A stretch of DNA of 64,000 nucleotides from the NCBI GenBank assembly GCA_004297825.1, contig SCSX01000033.1:62001-126000 (forward strand). Reading direction: 5' to 3'. Below are positions 33,690-42,784 of this stretch, piece by piece. How positions within the stretch are numbered: position 1 is the stretch's first letter; each line of letters starts with the position of its first letter. A program made the translations under genes and the position numbers. The DNA comes from Spirochaetota bacterium (GTDB lineage: Bacteria > Spirochaetota > UBA4802 > UBA5368). Under the pieces are notes generated by a model. It was not told the DNA's origin and made no database searches. It saw nothing but the letters and a program-made list of their open reading frames with translations.

Positions 33690-34486
33690 AGGAAAAAAAA
33701 GTCATCCTGATTACCGGGGCCACCAGGGGCATCGGCTATTCGCTCGCCGTCGAGCTTGCGACGCGCGGCCATCGCGTTTTCGGCGCGGGCAGGTCGTGGC
33801 AGGTCGACGTTCCCTTCTCGAAAATCACCCTGGACGTGACCAATGACGATTCGGTACAGCGCGGTGTGCGGGCGGTGCTCGAGGAGTGCGGGAGGATCGA
33901 CGTGCTCGTCAGCAATGCGGGAATCAGCAATTGCGGCACGGTGGAGGATACTGAGCTATCTATTGCCGGGGACGTCTTCGCCGCGAATTATTTCGGGATG
34001 GTTCGGGTCATCCGGGCCGTGCTCCCGTCCATGCGTGGACGGAAAAAGGGAACGATCGCATGCGTGAGCTCCGCCTCGGGGAAGATCGGAATTCCGTTCC
34101 AGGCGCATTACGCCGCGAGCAAATACGCCGTGGAGGGATTTGCCGAATCGCTTTCCCAGGAGCTTAAATCCCTGGGAATACGCGTTTTGATCCTGGAGCC
34201 CGGGGACGTGGGAACTTCGATCTGGAAGCAGACGAAACAGGCGGACGCATGCGTGCCCGACTACAAGCCCGCCCTGGATCGTTTTCTCGCGGTAAAGGAT
34301 CGTGAGATGGGACCCGGCGCCGATACGCCGGAGCGCGTGGCCGTCCGCATCGCGAACATCATCGAATCGGGGACGACAAGGCTCCGTCACCCGGTAGCGC
34401 GGGGCGCCGCGTTTATCCTGGCCGCGCGAAAACTGCTGCCCGACCGGATATTCCTGCGATTGGTGGCTAATAACTACAAGCTTTGA
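33686..34486 (+). CDS. Short-chain dehydrogenase/reductase
   Basis: A 266-residue SDR with TGATRGIGYS near residues 10-19, SNAG, catalytic Ser in SSASG and YxxxK (YAASK). The C-terminal part (LEPGDVGTSIWKQ) and length fit the classical type. It overlaps the VOC gene by 4 nt and ends the cluster. The SDR-VOC-SDR order suggests a small degradative or fatty-acyl pathway, substrate unknown. Confidence 0.87.
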   Translation: MKEKKVILITGATRGIGYSLAVELATRGHRVFGAGRSWQVDVPFSKITLDVTNDDSVQRGVRAVLEECGRIDVLVSNAGISNCGTVEDTELSIAGDVFAANYFGMVRVIRAVLPSMRGRKKGTIACVSSASGKIGIPFQAHYAASKYAVEGFAESLSQELKSLGIRVLILEPGDVGTSIWKQTKQADACVPDYKPALDRFLAVKDREMGPGADTPERVAVRIANIIESGTTRLRHPVARGAAFILAARKLLPDRIFLRLVANNYKL

Positions 34487-34599
34487 TGGCGGCGTTACTA
34501 TATTTAAAAGACTGATAGTCTCAGCGGACTTGGAAGTCCAAGCAGATTTCGAGCATTAGCATCTCGTTCCCACATGCCAATGCACAAATCAAGGAATAG

Positions 34600-36387
34600 T
34601 TATAATTTATTAGATGAAAAAAGCGTAAGTAATAAATCAAGCTTCGCTTTAATTTCTACTGATAAAGTAGATGGCTCGATTAATTCAATTAATGAATGCA
34701 ATTCTCCTTTTCTTAGCATCATGGGTTCTTTTGTGGAATCAGATAATCTACGAAAATATTCCTCTGCAAAATCACTTAATTTAATTCTGTCTGTCTTTGT
34801 TTCCCAAATCAATCTAGACACATCTTTATCTGCTTTTTGATATGCACTAAAATCCTCGACACTCCCTTCGAACAAACGCTCTTTGATGAGAATGTTCATA
34901 ACCTCTTCAATAACTTCATGATCTTGATTGTTGAAAAGATTTGGTTCCGCATGCCTACTTAACGCGTAATGCTTCAATAAATCCGGTGTAATGAAATAAT
35001 TCTCAGCTTCATAACGTCGCCAGAAGACTATTTGAAAATCAACCTGTTTGTAATCTTGTTTGTTCCGACCATCATTGTCAAGTATTGCTAAGCCATGTAA
35101 ATTTGGAATTAATTTTTTCAATGCATTAAAATGATCCTTGGGAGAAATCCCAAATCCTCCTTCAACACGCTCTAATTCGCTTTCCAAGGTTGATTCCGGA
35201 TGTGTATCCCTTACATAATAAACATTAATTTTATCATCCCACACCGCAGCAACTGGATGGGACATTCGCTCAGCAAGCGCTCGTAACATATCCACATCAG
35301 TTGTACCTTCAACGTAAAGCACATAACCTCGATCGCGAGCTTTTACATAATGCTCCGCTCCATAATTTTTTAGTGTTTCTCTAATAGAACTCTTCGATGC
35401 CAGTCCATCAATCGAACCGTTTAGGATTAGGGTCAAATTATTATCCAAGGCCTCATCAAGAACAACTTCAGAATGAGTAGCCATGATTGCCTGTGATTTA
35501 TTTAATCGTGCAATTTCGCGTAATAATATGTAAATTTGACGTTGTCGTAAGATTTCGAGATGTGCATCCGGCTCATCGATGAGCAAGACACTTTTCTTAT
35601 GGGAAAACAGATAAGAAAATAGAAGCAGTAATTGTTGAAATCCTCGGCCAGCCATTGCGATATCCAAAGGTTCACTTACTTCAGGTTCTTTATAGGTTAA
35701 AGTAACATCCCCTCTAACTTCATCTTCCATCGGGGTTGCCACTTGAATGGAAAATAAGCGCTGCATCGTATCCACAATCCACTTCCAGTCTTCTATCGAG
35801 TTGCGATAAACCGAAAGACATAAATTTCTTAATACTTCTGCCGTGTCACCTTGTCCTAATAGAACGTTTATTCTCCCAGGTTTCAATACAGGCTCTTCTG
35901 TGACCAACCCTGACATTGGGTACAATAATTCAACATTAATAGAAGCTGCATATTTTAAAAAATCATTGTTATTTATAACTGAATCATCTGGAGTACAGTA
36001 TATTAATTCATCTCCTTGGAACCGAAATTTCATCCGTAATGGAACAATATCTCCTAACCACAGAAGGCCAAGGGTTACTGTCATATAAATATTTTCCTTT
36101 CCCGTGCTGACCCGTGTATTGTGCCAAAAGTACTTGGTTCTTTTTACCGGGACAGATACAATGCTAAGGCGATTCAACGCCGCCGCAGCTCTTTCACGCG
36201 CAGATGAATCTCCTTTAAGAGAATACCAGGTTTTAATTGCTTGGGACCATAACGCAATGGCTTGGATGACGCTAGTTTTCCCGCAGTTATTTGGCCCAAT
36301 CAAAACAGATGGATGATCTAGGTCTATTCTTTGTTTTTCGCCGAATAGTTTAAAATTTTCTATTTCTACATAGAAAAAATGCCGCAT
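34600..36387 (-). CDS. OLD-family ATPase with TOPRIM-type nuclease half
   Basis: A 595-residue protein in markedly AT-rich DNA. Walker A GPNNCGKTS is near residues 31-39, Walker B SVLLIDEPDAHLE and the downstream ATHSEVV complete an ABC/SMC-like ATPase. The C-terminal half contains VLYVEGTTDVDML, then AILDNDGR and WRRYEAENYF, which fit a TOPRIM-like nuclease of the OLD (overcoming lysogenisation defect) family. Known OLD proteins act in phage defence, alone or with a helicase (Gabija). No helicase gene adjoins, so class 1-like solitary use is likely. Its base composition and codon use differ from both sides, pointing to horizontal acquisition. Confidence 0.82.
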   Translation of the reverse strand: MRHFFYVEIENFKLFGEKQRIDLDHPSVLIGPNNCGKTSVIQAIALWSQAIKTWYSLKGDSSARERAAAALNRLSIVSVPVKRTKYFWHNTRVSTGKENIYMTVTLGLLWLGDIVPLRMKFRFQGDELIYCTPDDSVINNNDFLKYAASINVELLYPMSGLVTEEPVLKPGRINVLLGQGDTAEVLRNLCLSVYRNSIEDWKWIVDTMQRLFSIQVATPMEDEVRGDVTLTYKEPEVSEPLDIAMAGRGFQQLLLLFSYLFSHKKSVLLIDEPDAHLEILRQRQIYILLREIARLNKSQAIMATHSEVVLDEALDNNLTLILNGSIDGLASKSSIRETLKNYGAEHYVKARDRGYVLYVEGTTDVDMLRALAERMSHPVAAVWDDKINVYYVRDTHPESTLESELERVEGGFGISPKDHFNALKKLIPNLHGLAILDNDGRNKQDYKQVDFQIVFWRRYEAENYFITPDLLKHYALSRHAEPNLFNNQDHEVIEEVMNILIKERLFEGSVEDFSAYQKADKDVSRLIWETKTDRIKLSDFAEEYFRRLSDSTKEPMMLRKGELHSLIELIEPSTLSVEIKAKLDLLLTLFSSNKL

Positions 36388-36727
36388 TGTATTTTCCTAA
36401 TAACATTAATCCACTAATTAAGCCATCGCTTCCCAGTCAAAAAGCACCGGGTAAAGGCATCATAATCTACCGCGGCAATCAATTGTAAAGCCCGTTCACT
36501 GGGCAAACGAGCTACTTATCACTTCATGTATCGTATATAACGTTTATAAAAAGTCAATTCATAATAGTCGAAGTCTTTTAATAGAGATAAAGAAATAATG
36601 GATTTGGGACAGGAAAAAGATTGGAGCAAAGGTGCGATCATTCAATATTTAAGCTCAAGCAATTCCTTCCATCCCCTACTCTTACAGATGCGCCTGAAGG
36701 CCCGGCATACACAGAGGTTGAATGCCG
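36388..36727. other. AT-rich flank of the OLD-family gene
   Basis: No gene is evident. The stretch changes from AT-rich to the local GC-rich composition around 36650-36720, which marks one edge of the inserted segment. It carries GCCC-GTTCACT-GGGC (about 36489-36503) and the probable promoter below. Confidence 0.5.
36530..36557 (-). promoter_or_regulatory. Possible promoter of the OLD-family gene
   Basis: Read on the minus strand: TTGACT (36557-36552), a 16-bp spacer, TACGAT (36535-36530), about 140 bp before the ATG. It is a reasonable but not perfect sigma-70 match in AT-rich DNA, where chance matches are common. Confidence 0.35.
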
Positions 36728-37537
36728 TTATTCGAAATACCTAACCGCGTTCCTGAAAATCGCGAGTCCTTCCCCTTCCTCCGGGATTTCCCGGCCTTCA
36801 CGGCGCGCCTTTTCACGAAGCAGGGTCCAGTCTTCACGGTGGTAGAAGAGAATGTGCCGTTCGGGGTGCGGCATCATGCCCATTCGTCTGCCCGTGGAAT
36901 CGCAGATGGCGGCGACGTCACCCATCGAACCGTTCGGGTTAAAGGGGAACTCGCCCGCCGCGGGGGCGCCGTTTGACCTGGAATAGCGCATCGCCACGAG
37001 CTTCTCTCGCTCGAGACGCTCGTACACGGCGGGGGGTGCGTAGAAGTTCCCCTCGCCGTGCGCGACCGGTACATGGAGGGCGCCCATTCCCTTTGTGAAG
37101 ACACAGGGGGAGGCAGCCTCTATCGCGAGGTCCACCCATCGGCATTCGTAGCGCGCGCTCGCGTTGTGCTCGAGCGCGACCTCCGCCAATTCCATCGTTC
37201 CCGAGAACGCGGGCACCAGGCCCAGCGCGACCATGACCTGAAAGCCGTTGCAGATTCCCAGCATCAACGTGTCACGCGCCGCGAAGGCGGCGACCTCTTC
37301 CCGGAGGTTGCTTCGAATGCGGTTCGCGAGCGCCTTCCCGCTCCCGGTATCGTCCCCATAGGCGAAGCCCCCGGGAAAGACGATCACCTGGAACCCGGCG
37401 AGCATCGCGGGCGTTTCGATGATATCGTTTATGTGCACGATGCGCGCGTTCGCGCCCGCGCACGCGAAGGAGTATCGGACCTCCTCGTCGCAGTTGATCC
37501 CGTAGCCGGTGAGCACGAGAATCGTCGGTTTGGCCAT
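36728..37537 (-). CDS. purQ: FGAM synthase glutaminase subunit PurQ
   Basis: A 269-residue class I glutamine amidotransferase. The start region is KPTILVLTGYGINCDEEVRY; FPGGFAYGDD and the nucleophile motif LGICNGFQ contain the catalytic Cys, and the late MMPHPERHI holds the His/Glu pair. It supplies ammonia for conversion of FGAR to FGAM in purine synthesis. GAGGGTG precedes the ATG, and it lies 11 nt downstream of purL, so the two are one operon. Confidence 0.93.
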   Translation of the reverse strand: MAKPTILVLTGYGINCDEEVRYSFACAGANARIVHINDIIETPAMLAGFQVIVFPGGFAYGDDTGSGKALANRIRSNLREEVAAFAARDTLMLGICNGFQVMVALGLVPAFSGTMELAEVALEHNASARYECRWVDLAIEAASPCVFTKGMGALHVPVAHGEGNFYAPPAVYERLEREKLVAMRYSRSNGAPAAGEFPFNPNGSMGDVAAICDSTGRRMGMMPHPERHILFYHREDWTLLREKARREGREIPEEGEGLAIFRNAVRYFE

Positions 37538-37548
37538 GCTGTTCACCC

Positions 37549-40530
37549 TCAAAAATTCCCGAAGCGTCCCCTGTATGAGGAGAGGCATTCTTCGATCGCG
37601 ACGCGCGCGAGCGCGCGTCCCGCCTGCCCGATCTCGATCACGGGCGCTTCCGTCACCTCGCCGATACGCGCGCACGGAAATCCCGTCATTGCCGTTTCGA
37701 ATTCCGCGGCGCGGGCCGGGTCAACGGAAACCAGCATGCGCCCCTGCGATTCGGCGTAGAGAAGCGTATCGGCGCGCGGGCTTCCCTCCGCGGGCAGCCT
37801 TGTAAGCTCCACGCGTGCGCCCAGCATCCCCGCCATGGCGGACCTGGCGAGCGCGACCCCGAAGCCGCCCCGCTCGAGCGAAATGCCCGATGCGATGAGA
37901 CCCGCGCGCAGCACCGCCGTGTACGCGCGGTAGAGCGCCGCGAACGAGGCCGCGTCCACGCCGGGCACCGTTCCCCGGAAGAGCGTCCCTCCCGCGCGCC
38001 GCCCCGCGAGCATGGCGTATTCGCTTCCCGCGGTCTCATCGCGCGTAACGCCCAGGACATAGAGCGCGTCGCCGGCGATCTTGAAATCCATCGTCTGGCA
38101 CGCGCGCACGTCGGGAACGACGCCGAACGACGAAATGAGCAGCGTGGGCGGGACCGATATCTTCACCGGCGCGAACTTCTCATCGTAGCCCTTGAAATCG
38201 TTGTACATGCTGTCTTTCCCGGAGATAAACGGCGCGCCGTACGCGATCGCGTAATCGTAGCACGCGCGCGCGGCATCCTTGAGCTGGGAAAGCCGCGCGG
38301 GGTTGTCGGAATCGCACCAGCAGAAGTTATCGAGGAGCGCCATGCGCTCGAGGGTCCCTCCCGCCGCGACGGCGTTGCGGATAGCCGTGTCGATGGAACA
38401 GGCCGCCATGAGATACGGATCGAGCTCGCTGTAGGACGGGTAGAGCCCCTGTGAGAGCACCACCCCCTTCATGGAATCCAGCACCGGGCGCACGACCGTC
38501 GCGCTCCCGTTCACCCTTCCCTTCCCCTGCAGCGGTTTTATCACGGAGCCCGCCTGCACCTCGTGGTCATACTGCGTCGATATGAACTCGAAGCCCGCGG
38601 TGTTGAGGGTGCCCGTCATCTCGACGAAAAGCCGCGCGTAGTCCGGGGGCTCGGGGAGGGGCGCGGTGCCCTGCGGGCGGGCGGGGGCCGATGTACTCAG
38701 GTTCTTTTTGGGGAGCCCGTTGTGCAGGAAATCCATGTCGAGGTCGAACACGGTTTTCCCGTTATGCGATACTATCCCGCGCGGACCGGCCGTGAACTCG
38801 CCGATAACCGTCGCCTCGACGCCGCGCTTCTCCATGAGCGCGATGAACTCGCCGCACGTCCCGGCGGGCACCGACAGCGTCATGCGCTCCTGCGATTCGC
38901 TCACCCAGATCTGCCACGGGGAGAGCCCGGGGTACTTGAGCGGAACCTTTTCGAGGTCCACGCGGAAACCGCCCGATTCCTTCGCCATTTCCGCGACCGA
39001 GCAGGAGAGCCCGCCCGCGCCGTTGTCGGTTATGGATGTGTAGAGGCCGCGGTCGCGCGCCTCCTTGACGATGGCGTCCGAAAGTTTTTTCTGGGTGATG
39101 GGGTCCCCTATCTGGACCGCGGTCGCGGGGCTCCCGGAGGAGAGCGCCTCGGACGAGAAGGTGGCGCCGTGTATGCCGTCGCGCCCCACGCGTCCCCCCA
39201 CCATGACGATGCGGTCGCCCGGCATAGCCTTCTTCACGGTGGAGGCGCGCCCGTTCACCGTTTTTGGTATGAGGCCGATCGTCCCCACGAAAACCAGCGG
39301 CTTCCCCTTGTAGCGGTCGTCGAAGTACACGAAGCCCTGCGGCGTGGGGATGCCGGAGCAGTTCCCGCCCACGTTCACCCCGTTGATCACCCCCTCCATG
39401 ATGCGGCGCGGCGGAAGGAGTCTCGATTCGGGATTTTTTTCGCGGAAGAGCGGGCTCTCGTCGAAGGGATCGGCGAAACAGAAGCCGTAGCGGTTGGCCA
39501 CGGGCTTGGAGGCCATGCCGAACCCGATCGCGTCGCGGTTCACGCCCACGATCCCGGTGATCGCGCCCCCGAACGGATCGAGTGCGCTCGGGCTGTTGTG
39601 CGTCTCGACCTTGTCGGCGATCACGTAGTTCTCGTCGAAGTCGATCCCGCCGGCGTTGTCCTCGAAGACGGATACGCAGAAGTCGTCGGCGCCCTTTTCG
39701 CGGCGGATCCGTATCGTCGCCTCGCGGATGTAGCGGCGGAAGATCCCCTCGTCAAGCTCGTCCAGCTTCGCCGCGAAGATGGTGTGCTTGCAGTGCTCGG
39801 ACCAGGTCTGGGCGATGGACTCGAGCTCCACGTCGGTGGGATCGCGCTTTTCGATTTTCGTGAAATAGTTCCGTATCGCGTTGAGCGACAGCATGTCGAG
39901 CGCGAGGGGGCCCCTGCGTCCGCCGTCCGTATCGGGTATTCCCTCCTTCCCGAGTTTCAGGAGCTCCTCGTCGGGGAGGTCCAGGCTCACGGTGTCCGCC
40001 TGCGCGCGTTCACGGATGTGCACCACCGGGAGTTCCCTCCCCATACCCCCGGCGCCGATATACTCCTCGCGGGTGAGCACCTTCATCCGCTGTATGAGCG
40101 GGTTCGAAAGCTCCAGGCCGGCCCTCTGCGCGTCCGCGGGACCCAAAGCGCCGTCCAGGAAAAACGTCGTGGAGGTAAAGACCGCGGTCTCCGGGTCCAG
40201 GTGCGTCCTGAACATGTCCTCGATGATCTCGCGGACGGTGTGCGACACGTTGTCAGTCACGCCCGGGAGAAAGCCGATCTCGACGGCGAAGGTGAACCGC
40301 GCGGGGACGTACGGCTCGTTCACGCGATAGTCCTGGGTAACGGGGCTCGCGAGCGCCCCCGCGACAAGTTCGATGCGCGAATCGTCGAGCGGCGCGTTCA
40401 CCAGGTAGTTTTCGGTGATGCTCACGCCGTCCACCGGGAAGCCAAGGCGTTTCAGCTTGCCCAGGAGCGTCCGGCTGCGGGTGTCCTCTATTTTATAGAA
40501 AACCTCTATGCGGAAACTGGCGGTATCCAT
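37549..40530 (-). CDS. purL: FGAM synthase PurL with PurS-like N-terminus
   Basis: A 993-residue enzyme. An N-terminal PurS-like domain (about residues 1-85, FRIEVFYKIEDTRSRTLLGK) is followed by two AIRS-type halves, with TWSEHCKHTIF, KVETHNSPSALDPFGGA, VGGRVGRDGIHGAT and ISGKDSMYND. It catalyses the ATP-dependent amination of FGAR using ammonia from PurQ. It is larger than small PurL (about 740) and smaller than the single-chain PurL with a fused glutaminase (about 1,300), so the form with PurS fused and PurQ separate fits. GAGG precedes the ATG at 40530. Confidence 0.92.
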   Translation of the reverse strand: MDTASFRIEVFYKIEDTRSRTLLGKLKRLGFPVDGVSITENYLVNAPLDDSRIELVAGALASPVTQDYRVNEPYVPARFTFAVEIGFLPGVTDNVSHTVREIIEDMFRTHLDPETAVFTSTTFFLDGALGPADAQRAGLELSNPLIQRMKVLTREEYIGAGGMGRELPVVHIRERAQADTVSLDLPDEELLKLGKEGIPDTDGGRRGPLALDMLSLNAIRNYFTKIEKRDPTDVELESIAQTWSEHCKHTIFAAKLDELDEGIFRRYIREATIRIRREKGADDFCVSVFEDNAGGIDFDENYVIADKVETHNSPSALDPFGGAITGIVGVNRDAIGFGMASKPVANRYGFCFADPFDESPLFREKNPESRLLPPRRIMEGVINGVNVGGNCSGIPTPQGFVYFDDRYKGKPLVFVGTIGLIPKTVNGRASTVKKAMPGDRIVMVGGRVGRDGIHGATFSSEALSSGSPATAVQIGDPITQKKLSDAIVKEARDRGLYTSITDNGAGGLSCSVAEMAKESGGFRVDLEKVPLKYPGLSPWQIWVSESQERMTLSVPAGTCGEFIALMEKRGVEATVIGEFTAGPRGIVSHNGKTVFDLDMDFLHNGLPKKNLSTSAPARPQGTAPLPEPPDYARLFVEMTGTLNTAGFEFISTQYDHEVQAGSVIKPLQGKGRVNGSATVVRPVLDSMKGVVLSQGLYPSYSELDPYLMAACSIDTAIRNAVAAGGTLERMALLDNFCWCDSDNPARLSQLKDAARACYDYAIAYGAPFISGKDSMYNDFKGYDEKFAPVKISVPPTLLISSFGVVPDVRACQTMDFKIAGDALYVLGVTRDETAGSEYAMLAGRRAGGTLFRGTVPGVDAASFAALYRAYTAVLRAGLIASGISLERGGFGVALARSAMAGMLGARVELTRLPAEGSPRADTLLYAESQGRMLVSVDPARAAEFETAMTGFPCARIGEVTEAPVIEIGQAGRALARVAIEECLSSYRGRFGNF

Positions 40531-40817
40531 TGCAGTCCTCGTTAGCCGGATTGTCTGCAAATGCGCGGTAAAATGTCCAGAATTTTTCCGGATGCACGCC
40601 TCATGATTTCGCAATCATTCACGCATGCATGCGTATCGGCCCCCAAACCCCTTTAAACCCGATTATGTCTCCCCCATCGCCTTTTTCCATCTCCCAATCC
40701 GATAAATTTTGCAGAAAATCGTTAACTAAAAATTTACCCGAAAGAGACATAATTTTGTGGAAATTTGACGGGAGGCTGGGTATATTATCCGAAAATCGTT
40801 ACCAGGAAGGGTAAATC
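40531..40817. other. Intergenic region upstream of purL and the small Cys gene
   Basis: No gene is seen. The half next to the small protein is AT-rich and contains TTGACG followed by TATATTAT with poor spacing, so a promoter is likely but not resolved. The other half is GC-rich leader of purL. Confidence 0.4.
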
Positions 40818-41027
40818 ATGACTCTGGATGACTGTAAAAACTGTGACAAGCACGACTATTCCGGGAACGGGTTCGTTATATGCAAATACTGGAACATGAA
40901 CGAGCAAAGGATCACCAGTTCCGGGAAAAACGACGTCGTGTACATTGTCTCCTGCCCCAGGGAAAACGACCTGGCGATCGACTATAAGAACGACTATCCC
41001 GCGCGCTGGAACAAGAGTTTGTATTAA
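40818..41027 (+). CDS. Small Cys-rich protein, probable zinc binder
   Basis: A 69-residue protein with CKNC at residues 6-9, Cys at 22 and Cys at 46, enough for a tetrahedral zinc site. The surface is polar and no membrane segment is present. AGGAAGGG precedes the ATG. It is convergent with the AAA_14/DUF4143 gene (stops 6 nt apart) and lies at the edge of the accessory segment. Family unknown. Confidence 0.65.
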   Translation: MTLDDCKNCDKHDYSGNGFVICKYWNMNEQRITSSGKNDVVYIVSCPRENDLAIDYKNDYPARWNKSLY

Positions 41028-41033
41028 TCATAA

Positions 41034-42164
41034 TCAGGCGATAAATGACCGGTAATTACCCCGTGTAACGCACTCGTACACGGCATCGGGATACATTTCA
41101 TTCCAGCCCTTAGGGGGTTTTGTCCTGTCGGCGCTCCATTTGATCTCGTACCCGAAAAGCCTTCCCTCCCGTTCCTCGACAAAATCAATCTCCTCTTTCG
41201 CGTAGGTACGCCAGAAATAATTGTTGGAAATGATGCCCCTGTACTCCTGCTTTTTTATTCTTTCGGAGATGATATAGTTTTCCCAGAGGGAACCGATATC
41301 ATCGCGCAGCGCGATCGGATTATAGTTGTTTATCAGCGCGTTCCTCACACCGTTGTCCCAGAAAAAATACCGGCCGTTTTTCACAATCTCCTTCCGGCTG
41401 TTTCTGCTGAATCCTGAAAGCCTGAAAATAACGAAGGCCTTCTCGAGAAGATCGAGATAGCGCTCGGCGGTATTCTTACTCATTCCCAGAGTGGTCCCGA
41501 TCTCCGTAAACGAAACATCCCTGCCGATCTGGAAAGCGAGAAGGCGAAGCATGCGCGCGATTTTATCGGAGTGGCGGACCCCATCGAGTTCCAGGATGTC
41601 CTTGTAAAGATATGAACTTACCAGCTCTTTCAGGTAGCGCTCCCTCATTCTATTGTCTTCGCCCACAACGGCTTCCGGATATCCTCCATAGATGAGCCTT
41701 TTTTCCAGGTTGGCCTCTGTCTGCGGAGGATTCTCCGTGACCATAATCTCCATCTGGGACAGCGGAAACAATCGCACGGTGTGTTTCCTGCCGGTAAGCG
41801 GTTCCCCCGTCGATCGCGCCAGCTCGAAGCTGGATGATCCCGTCGCCATCACCTTGATGCCGGGCATATGGTCGACGATCAATTTGAGGGCCATGCCGAT
41901 ATCCCTGATTTTCTGGGCCTCATCGATCACCAGAAGCCCCACGGTCCCGATTGCATCCTTGAGCTTCTCTATTGAATGGACGGCGAACGATTCCCTGACG
42001 AAAATATCGTCCCCCGTCAGCAGCAGGTAGGGCTCCGAAACGCTCTCAAGATATTTCCCGATCAGGGTCGTTTTTCCCGCCCGCCTGGGCCCATAAATGA
42101 TCAACACCTTGTTGGGCAGCAGATACTCATGAATACTGCGCAGAAGTTCGCGGTCAATATACAT
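41034..42164 (-). CDS. AAA_14/DUF4143 ATPase
   Basis: A 376-residue protein: Walker A GPRRAGKTT at about residues 24-32, Walker B LLVIDEAQKI, sensor-like VMATGSSSFEL, then a winged-helix-like region (FTEIGTTLGMSKNTAERYLD) and the DUF4143 C-terminus with EIDFVEEREGRLFGYEIKWS, which has a nuclease-like Glu/Asp/Lys pattern. Such proteins are widespread in accessory DNA and are usually of unknown role. A good promoter lies upstream, and the toxin-antitoxin pair follows on the same strand further on. Confidence 0.88.
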   Translation of the reverse strand: MYIDRELLRSIHEYLLPNKVLIIYGPRRAGKTTLIGKYLESVSEPYLLLTGDDIFVRESFAVHSIEKLKDAIGTVGLLVIDEAQKIRDIGMALKLIVDHMPGIKVMATGSSSFELARSTGEPLTGRKHTVRLFPLSQMEIMVTENPPQTEANLEKRLIYGGYPEAVVGEDNRMRERYLKELVSSYLYKDILELDGVRHSDKIARMLRLLAFQIGRDVSFTEIGTTLGMSKNTAERYLDLLEKAFVIFRLSGFSRNSRKEIVKNGRYFFWDNGVRNALINNYNPIALRDDIGSLWENYIISERIKKQEYRGIISNNYFWRTYAKEEIDFVEEREGRLFGYEIKWSADRTKPPKGWNEMYPDAVYECVTRGNYRSFIA

Positions 42165-42203
42165 TGGATCTCCAGATAATTAATACCGTCAGTATATTGA
42201 CTA

Positions 42204-42232
42204 AATATAATGGAATTTGGTCAGTTTGTCAA
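42204..42232 (-). promoter_or_regulatory. Good sigma-70 promoter of the AAA_14 gene
   Basis: Minus strand: TTGACA (42232-42227), 17-bp spacer, TATATT (42209-42204), about 40 bp before the ATG at 42164. Eleven of twelve consensus bases match. A short near-palindrome (AATAC/GTATATT) lies between the -10 and the start. Confidence 0.65.
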
Positions 42233-42272
42233 CTGAAATATGTACTATAGCGGTTTAATACGCATATATACA

Positions 42273-42569
42273 TCACCGTTCAAAACGTTTACGAACCCAT
42301 GAAGGGTCTCTTCTGCAATCGAGAACCGCATAGACAATAATCGTTTCATCATCAATTGAATACTAAATTGCAAAAGGAAACCGTTTGGCAAGCATACGAT
42401 AATATCTATTATAGACAACAGAATGGATGCCACAATAGATAACCAGAGAATCTATGTCGGAGAAGAGTGAATCTACAAAATATGACCCGAGACCCGCCTG
42501 TTGATTTTCATAGAAGCTGAATCCATCAACAATATCCCGCGACGCCGATGGAAGGATGGCGATCTTCAT
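42273..42569 (-). pseudogene. RelE/ParE-family toxin with internal amber codon
   Basis: The reading frame from 42569 gives a ParE/RelE-type toxin (MKIAILPSASRDIVDGFSFY, then NRYYRMLAKRFPFAI) that meets TAG at 42363-42365. The frame continues in the same phase past the stop with YSIDDETIIVYAVLDCRRDP and SWVRKRFER to a TGA at 42273-42275, exactly the expected C-terminal half. The amber therefore replaces a residue that is usually Tyr in this family, and one base change (TAT or TAC to TAG) explains it. The toxin should be inactive unless the codon is read through. Confidence 0.85.
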
Positions 42570-42784
42570 TCAACGGCTTTACGAATTCTCTTTTTGGCCA
42601 AGGACCAGTCTTCAGGCTGTTCTTGTCCCTTCCTGAACGCGTTTTCCCGTTCTCTGAGAACATCCTCATGCCACTCCGGGGAAGGCATGTTGTCAGGGTT
42701 TTTACTCAGATCATCCCACAGCAGTTCCATTGCTTCAAGCTTATCCGCAACGGTCATTTCTTTAACCGGAATGGTGACTTTCAT
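42566..42784 (-). CDS. Antitoxin (addiction-module component)
   Basis: A 72-residue protein of the small helical antitoxin type that neutralises ParE/RelE toxins: KVTIPVKEMTVADKLEAMEL and WDDLSKNPDNMPSPEWHEDV fit the Unstab_antitox pattern. It overlaps the toxin by 4 nt, so the pair is an operon. The start is set at ATG 42784, where the family consensus begins; an ATG four codons upstream is possible. It remains intact although its toxin is broken. Confidence 0.82.
   Translation of the reverse strand: MKVTIPVKEMTVADKLEAMELLWDDLSKNPDNMPSPEWHEDVLRERENAFRKGQEQPEDWSLAKKRIRKAVE

Noticed and set aside
38563-40545. 660-codon plus-strand frame inside purL
   Set aside because: Antisense to a clear PurL with all motifs; composition rich in Arg, His and Gly as expected of a shadow frame.
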